This document shows, in pieces, positions 59,830 through 64,000 of a DNA stretch of 64,000 nucleotides (positions are counted from its first letter, which is position 1; each line of letters opens with the position of its first letter). A program made the position numbers and the translations under genes. The DNA comes from Pseudorhodoplanes sinuspersici. Its GTDB lineage: Bacteria; Pseudomonadota; Alphaproteobacteria; Rhizobiales; Xanthobacteraceae. The stretch spans positions 1,358,501-1,422,500 of the forward strand of contig NZ_CP021112.1 in assembly GCF_002119765.1 (NCBI RefSeq), written 5' to 3'. The notes beneath the pieces were generated by a model. It was given only the letters and a program-made list of their open reading frames with translations, was not told where the DNA came from and did not search any database.

Positions 59830-60711
59830 TTATTTTCCCACCCGCGCCATCTCATCGGCCATGTAGTCGAACGCTGCAACCAGGGCCGGTCCGCCGCACA
59901 TCGTGTAGCGTGTTGGCAAGGCAAAGCGGCGCTCCGGCGGATAGAGATCGCGCAAGGCCGGATGCACAAGAAACATCGCGCCCTGATCGGTCGGAGCATT
60001 CGGCGGATCTTTGAGGAAAACCAGATCCGGCTTCAGCACCAGAAACCTCTCCAGCGCAATGAAGCCGCCATAGCCCGCAGGCGCGCCCGCAGGCGGCTTG
60101 AGGCCCGCTTCGGCGAGCAACGTCGCGGCAAGGCTCGACGGCCCCTGCGTATAACCGCCGCGCTCGACCACCATCGCCGTCTTGCCGTCCTTGCGCGCCA
60201 CCGCTGCCAGCCGTCCGCGTGCGCGCTCAAGATCGGCGAGCAGGGCTTCGCCGCGCTCGGGATGCCCGAGCAAAGCGGCCATGTCGCGGATCTGGGTGCG
60301 CGCCGAATCGAGATCGCTGACAAACGGCGTCTCTTTGAAGCGAAGTCCCTGCGCGGCCAGCATGCGCCGCGTCACCGAGCGGTCATTCGGGCCGACCAGC
60401 ACCAGATCGGGCTGCAAGAGAATCGTAGACTCGGCCTGCCAATCGACTTTTCTGAAGTGCCGCGCCTTGTCCGCCACCACCGACAGCGAGGGATCGGCCG
60501 CATAAGGCGAGAGCCCGGCGATCTGCTCGGGGTCGGCCAACGCCACCACAAGCTGGTCAGCGCAGAGATTGAAGGATAAGACCCGCTTCGGCGCATCTGC
60601 CGCATGCGCCCCGTTAACCCAAAAGCCCGCGCACACGACCGCGCATAACGCCGTGCACAGCGCGATCCGCAGGCTCGCTGGCACAAACTCCGTCACGCGG
60701 GCATAGTGCAT
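59830..60711 (-). CDS. ABC transporter substrate-binding protein, B12/iron-complex type
   Basis: 293 aa from ATG 60711; a GTG at 60696 is an alternative. Signal peptide LRIALCTALCAVVCAGFWVNGAHA (24 residues; cut after AHA). BtuF-like fold: RVLSFNLCADQLVVALADPE, IAGLSPYAADPS, ILLQPDLVLVGPNDRSVTRR, and YTMCGGPALVAAFDYMADEM at the end. The divergent permease and ATPase genes begin 18 bases away, so the three form one uptake system. Ligand may be cobalamin, haem or a siderophore. Confidence 0.87.
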   Translation of the reverse strand: MHYARVTEFVPASLRIALCTALCAVVCAGFWVNGAHAADAPKRVLSFNLCADQLVVALADPEQIAGLSPYAADPSLSVVADKARHFRKVDWQAESTILLQPDLVLVGPNDRSVTRRMLAAQGLRFKETPFVSDLDSARTQIRDMAALLGHPERGEALLADLERARGRLAAVARKDGKTAMVVERGGYTQGPSSLAATLLAEAGLKPPAGAPAGYGGFIALERFLVLKPDLVFLKDPPNAPTDQGAMFLVHPALRDLYPPERRFALPTRYTMCGGPALVAAFDYMADEMARVGK

Positions 60712-60729
60712 CTCTTTGGTTCTCTCATC

Positions 60730-61743
60730 ATGCAAGCGATAACGAAAAATGCCTGGCGGCTCAATGCGGCGCTTATAAGCCTTGTTCTCATCTTGATGCT
60801 GGTCTCGCTCATGGTCGGTCCGGCGGGTCTGCCGGCGCGAACGGCATTGGCGGCGCTCTGGAGCGGCGACGGCCCCGCCGCCATCATCGTCCGCGAAATC
60901 CGGCTGCCGCGCACGCTGCTGGCCGCCCTGATCGGCGCGACACTTGGGCTCTCCGGCGCCGCCTTGCAGGGACTGTTCCGCAACCCGCTGGCGGAGCCGG
61001 CCATCTTCGGCGCACCGCAAGCAGCCGCCGCCGCCTCGTCCTTCATGATCGCTTTTGGATTGTCGTCGGCCACGTCGCTGGCGGTGCCGGTCGCCGGCAT
61101 CCTCGGCGCGCTCGCATCGGTCAGCGCCCTGGTGCTGATCGCGGGCCAGCGCACCAGCCTCACAGTCGTGCTGCTGGCCGGCTTCGCACTCGCAAGCTTT
61201 GCCGGGGCCGCCACGGCGCTCATTCTCAATCTCGCGCCCAATCCCTTCATCGCACTTGAAGTTGCGTTCTGGTTGCTCGGCTCGCTGGAGGATCGCTCGC
61301 GCGATCATCTTCTGATCGCCATGCCGTTCATGATCGCAAGCTGGATCATCCTGCTCCTGCCCGCCCGCGCCTTCCGCGCGCTGACGCTCGGCGAAGATGC
61401 CGCGGCATCGCTGGGCGTCGATCTCAAACGTTTGCGGCTGATGGTGGTTGGCGGCACGGCGCTTGGCGTCGGCGCCGCCGTTGCTGTCGCCGGTGCCATC
61501 GGTTTCGTCGGACTGGTGGCGCCGCATCTCGTTCGGCGTTATGTGAAGCATGATCCGGCGCGCGTGATGCTGCCGGGTGCGCTCGCCGGCGCGGCCCTGC
61601 TGCTGGCTGCAGATATCACCGTGCGCATCGTCCCGTCCGCCATCGAATTGAAGGTCGGCGTCGTCACCGCACTCATCGGCGTGCCATTCTTCCTGTCGAT
61701 GATCTTCAGCGAACGGAAATTTCTGGAGGGCGATTCGGAATGA
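60730..61743 (+). CDS. FecCD/BtuC-type ABC transporter permease
   Basis: 337 aa from ATG 60730. Multiple membrane helices (NAALISLVLILMLVSLMVG and about eight more). Family motifs: REIRLPRTLLAALIGATLGL, SGAALQGLFRNPLAEPAIFG, GFVGLVAPHLVRRYVKHDP (ATPase-contact region). Imports iron complexes or vitamin B12. The start lies only 18 bases from the divergent binding-protein start, leaving almost no room for two separate promoters outside the genes. ATGA overlap with the ATPase gene. Confidence 0.92.
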   Translation: MQAITKNAWRLNAALISLVLILMLVSLMVGPAGLPARTALAALWSGDGPAAIIVREIRLPRTLLAALIGATLGLSGAALQGLFRNPLAEPAIFGAPQAAAAASSFMIAFGLSSATSLAVPVAGILGALASVSALVLIAGQRTSLTVVLLAGFALASFAGAATALILNLAPNPFIALEVAFWLLGSLEDRSRDHLLIAMPFMIASWIILLLPARAFRALTLGEDAAASLGVDLKRLRLMVVGGTALGVGAAVAVAGAIGFVGLVAPHLVRRYVKHDPARVMLPGALAGAALLLAADITVRIVPSAIELKVGVVTALIGVPFFLSMIFSERKFLEGDSE

Positions 61744-62516
61744 CCGCCCCTCTCCTGACCGCGCGCAATGTTTCCGTTCGGCTTGGCGGACGGACGATTG
61801 TCGATGATATCAGCCTCACATTGCAGGCGAATGAGTTTGTCGTATTGGTTGGCCCGAATGGCGCCGGCAAAACCACACTCATCAAAGCCTTGGCCGGACT
61901 CGTCGCGGCTTTCGGCGAAGTCGAGATCGAAGGCCGTGCATTGTCGTCCGTTCCGGCGCGCGAACGTGCGCGACGCCTCGCCTATCTACCGCAAGGGCAC
62001 GATTTTTCATGGCCGCTACCGGCAGCGGAGATCGTGGCGCTCGGACGCTATCCGCATGCCGATCCGTTCTCGCCGGTGTCGCAAGGCGATCGCGATGCCG
62101 TCATGCATGCGCTGGAGATCACCGGCACGAAAGCCTTTGCCAATCGCATCGTCACCACGCTGTCTGGCGGCGAACGCGCCCGCGTGGCCTTGGCGCGCGT
62201 GCTGGCCACGCAGGCGCCGATTGTCCTTGCCGACGAGCCAACCATGTCGCTCGATCCGCGACACCAGTTCGTGGTGATGGATTTGCTGCGGCACGCAGCT
62301 CATGAAAGCGGCGCCGTGCTGGCCGTGGTGCACGACCTTGCGCTCGCGGCACGTTATGCGGATCGCGTGATTGTGCTGGAGCAAGGCCGCGTCGTTGCCG
62401 ATGGCAAGCCCGACATTGCGCTGAGCACCGAGCGCATTGCCCATGTGTTCGGTGTCGAAGCGGATATGATCGAGATCGGCGGCGCGAAACTGCCGCTGGT
62501 GCGAAGACCGTTATAG
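61740..62516 (+). CDS. ABC transporter ATP-binding protein, FecE/BtuD type
   Basis: 258 aa, translationally coupled to the permease by ATGA. Walker A LVGPNGAGKTTLIKALAG near residue 38, Q-loop YLPQGHDFSWPLPAAEIVAL, signature LSGGERARVALARVL, Walker B IVLADEPTMSLD, switch His AVVHDLALAARYAD. Powers the uptake system with the divergent binding protein. No cobalamin riboswitch was seen upstream of the system. Confidence 0.93.
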   Translation: MTAPLLTARNVSVRLGGRTIVDDISLTLQANEFVVLVGPNGAGKTTLIKALAGLVAAFGEVEIEGRALSSVPARERARRLAYLPQGHDFSWPLPAAEIVALGRYPHADPFSPVSQGDRDAVMHALEITGTKAFANRIVTTLSGGERARVALARVLATQAPIVLADEPTMSLDPRHQFVVMDLLRHAAHESGAVLAVVHDLALAARYADRVIVLEQGRVVADGKPDIALSTERIAHVFGVEADMIEIGGAKLPLVRRPL

Positions 62517-62558
62517 AAACACGTTGTAGAAACAAAAAACACGAGTCAGACTTCTCTC

Positions 62559-62914
62559 CGTTCGTCCCCGCGAAACCGGGGACCCAGAATCATAAAACAA
62601 TCTCATCATAGAGATCACGCCAAGCAGGATTTGTGGTCTCGATCATCTGAAGCTTCCAGCGTCGATTCCACTTTTTGATCTGGCGCTCCCTCACGATGGC
62701 TGCTTCGCGCGATTCATGTATCTCGTACCACACGAGTATCTTGATGCCGTATTGCTTCGTGAAGCCTGGAACAACGCCCTCAAGATGCTGCCATACCCGC
62801 ACAATAGATTGTCCGTCATCCCGACGTAAAGCGTCCCATTTCGGCGGTTTGCGAGAAGATAAACATAGAAAGCCATCGCATCACCCTGGGTCCCCGCTTT
62901 CGCGGAGACGAACG
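62559..62914. mobile_element. Family-A repeat arms bracketing a GIY-YIG nuclease gene
   Basis: Left arm 62559-62586 (cgttcgtccccgcgaaaccg...) and right arm 62887-62914 match as inverted repeats at 26 of 28 positions, and each arm is itself a hairpin. In the other copies (1526, 40482, 54610) the two arms lie about 10-25 bases apart with nothing between. Here the space holds a GIY-YIG gene whose stop and start lie 4 and 10 bases from the arms. This looks like a nuclease-carrying form of the repeat. Confidence 0.55.
62590..62876 (-). pseudogene. GIY-YIG nuclease family protein, frameshifted
   Basis: Single-domain GIY-YIG protein of about 95 codons. From ATG 62876 the first part reads MAFYVYLLANRRNGTLYVGMTDNL, with the two GIY-YIG halves (YVY...YVG). 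Near 62812 the frame breaks; in the next frame it continues VRVWQHLEGVVPGFTKQYGI, ILVWYEIHESREAAIVRERQ and IKKWNRRWKLQMIE, with the catalytic-region Glu, ending at 62590. One missing base around ctattgtgcgg explains it. It is either a real inactivation or a sequencing error. Confidence 0.82.
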
Positions 62915-63133
62915 GAAAATGACAGGTTGGTTTGACGGAATAGCTCACCCCAATATCTTCCGTAGCCATGCGCGCACGTCACCGCCCGCAAGGCATCGAA
63001 CGCACGGCGGCTCTCCCCACGCTCATACCTATAACCAAACACATATAACTGACATCCACCCCGTTATTAGACTTGTCCTCGCCGGTCACTAACCTTGACC
63101 GCAACAAAGAAATAAGCTCGCGGAGGAAAACCA

Positions 63134-64000
63134 ATGTCGCGTCCGAATGCCCTCACCCGCCGTCAGGTTCTCAAGACCACTTTGGCCGGTTCGGTTGCCA
63201 TCGGCAGCGCGGGACTGAACGGCGTGGCGCGAGCGCAGTCGGGGCCGCCGAACATTGTTTTCATCATGGCCGACGATCTCGGTTACGCCGATGTGAGCTG
63301 CTACGGCCAGCGTGATTTCGAAACTCCCAATATCGATCGGATCGCGCTCGAAGGCCTGAAGCTCACGCAAGGCTATGCAAATTCATCGGTCTGCTCGGCG
63401 ACCCGCATCGGCCTGATCACCGGCCGATACCAATACCGGCTTCGCGCCGGCCTTGAAGAGCCGATCAGCGGATCAGCGCGCGGCAATCCGGACATTGGCT
63501 TGCCGCCACAGCATCCCAATCTCGCATCCATTCTGAAAAAGGCGGGATATCACACGGCGCTTGTCGGCAAATGGCATATGGGCTTTCTGCCCCATTTCAG
63601 CCCGATCAAAAGCGGCTATGACGAGTTCTACGGCATTATGTCCGGCGGCGTGGATTATTTCAGCCACAAATCCAACCCTGCCGACGAGAAAGGCGAACTC
63701 TACGAACAGGAGACGTCGATCGAGAACCACGGCTATCTCACCAATCTTCTCGGCGACCGCGCCGTCAAGGTGATCAATGAGAGGGCGCGCAACGGCAAGC
63801 CGTTTTTATTGAGCCTGCATTTCACCGCGCCGCACTGGCCGTGGGAAGGGCCGCATGACGAAGCGGAATCGCGCCGCATCCGCCGTCTCATGCATTATGA
63901 CGGCGGCACCCAGAAAACCTATCGCGAGATGGTCAAAAGCCTGGACTTGAATATCGGACGCGCCCTTCAGGCCCTCGATGCCAATGGTCTTGCGGATAAC
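63134..64000 (+). CDS. Sulfatase (arylsulfatase-type), N-terminal part
   Basis: Partial at the right edge; 289 residues readable from ATG 63134, with GGAGG nine bases upstream. Tat signal NALTRRQVLKTTLAGSVAIG with the twin arginine. Metal-binding start NIVFIMADDLGYADVSCYG. Active-site motif SVCSATRIGLITGRYQYRLR, in which the Cys of CSATR is the residue converted to formylglycine. LVGKWHMGF and FLLSLHFTAPHWPW are further family landmarks. Periplasmic sulfate-ester hydrolase; a formylglycine-generating enzyme would be needed but is not in the window. Confidence 0.92.
   Translation, partial: MSRPNALTRRQVLKTTLAGSVAIGSAGLNGVARAQSGPPNIVFIMADDLGYADVSCYGQRDFETPNIDRIALEGLKLTQGYANSSVCSATRIGLITGRYQYRLRAGLEEPISGSARGNPDIGLPPQHPNLASILKKAGYHTALVGKWHMGFLPHFSPIKSGYDEFYGIMSGGVDYFSHKSNPADEKGELYEQETSIENHGYLTNLLGDRAVKVINERARNGKPFLLSLHFTAPHWPWEGPHDEAESRRIRRLMHYDGGTQKTYREMVKSLDLNIGRALQALDANGLADN

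Noticed and set aside
60600-60760. Cobalamin riboswitch for the B12-type transporter
   Set aside because: The 18-base gap between the divergent starts cannot hold one, and no B12-box-like sequence was seen nearby.

Overview
The window is a chromosomal segment of a high-GC alphaproteobacterium of the order Hyphomicrobiales (Rhizobiales), most likely near the Bradyrhizobium/Rhodopseudomonas/Pseudolabrys group. The main reason is the block pckA / chvI-chvG-hprK-(PTS EIIA)-ptsH / ahcY, a gene order typical of this order. CycM-type cytochrome c, a short HprK without an N-terminal domain, DUF2865 proteins and many dispersed palindromic repeats agree with this. No rRNA, tRNA or CRISPR array was seen.

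Layout. 1-5.5 kb: end of a YejABEF-type peptide ABC transporter operon (minus strand) with two tandem substrate-binding proteins. 5.7-16.4 kb: sugar epimerase, CycM cytochrome, kdsB, pheA, phosphohexomutase, a retropepsin-like protease, a methyltransferase, a purine nucleoside phosphorylase and hrpB. 16.5-25.4 kb: UDP-glucose dehydrogenase, a polA split by a frameshift, a GST, an iodotyrosine-deiodinase-like nitroreductase, pyrE, a DUF2865 protein and an L-2-hydroxyglutarate oxidase-like enzyme. 25.6-41 kb: a Gly/Arg-rich double Spy-like protein, pckA, an OmpA-family protein, a HugZ-like protein, the ChvI/ChvG-HprK-EIIA-HPr signalling block, two small regulators with their targets, and ahcY. 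41-46 kb: small redox proteins (AhpD-like, thioredoxin plus CcdA), an acetyltransferase and lepA. 46-47.6 kb: an AT-rich island with an AbiF-type HEPN protein and a strongly structured presumptive non-coding RNA. 47.7-56.4 kb: cupredoxin, YegP, PRC-barrel, L,D-transpeptidase, MepA, Lrp with an AceE-like transketolase, Yip1 and a GMC oxidoreductase. 56.6-64 kb: modABC, a B12/metallophore-type ABC uptake system, a broken GIY-YIG nuclease gene inside an inverted repeat, and the start of a Tat-exported sulfatase.

The most interesting locus is 46075-47545. A protein with the Abi_2/AbiF signature RNICAHHSRLWN (an RX4H HEPN RNase motif) lies beside about 220 nt in which at least five hairpins are enclosed by a perfect 10-bp closing stem. 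Wobble pairs favour plus-strand RNA, and promoter-like sequences point outward to each partner. This looks like an RNA-protein toxin-antitoxin or anti-phage module. From memory, structured RNAs next to abiF-type genes have been reported, and AbiF-type proteins have been linked to the origin of Cas13. I could not check whether this RNA matches a known family.

Other points. Several families of palindromic repeats are scattered through the window. One copy lies in frame inside hrpB, one sits at a frameshift inside polA, and one family brackets a GIY-YIG nuclease gene like the ends of a small mobile element. A shared operator (catgtaac-N7-gttacatg type) overlaps the start codons of an Rrf2 regulator and of a methyltransferase 26 kb away. 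Between chvI and chvG lie three successive long stem-loops.
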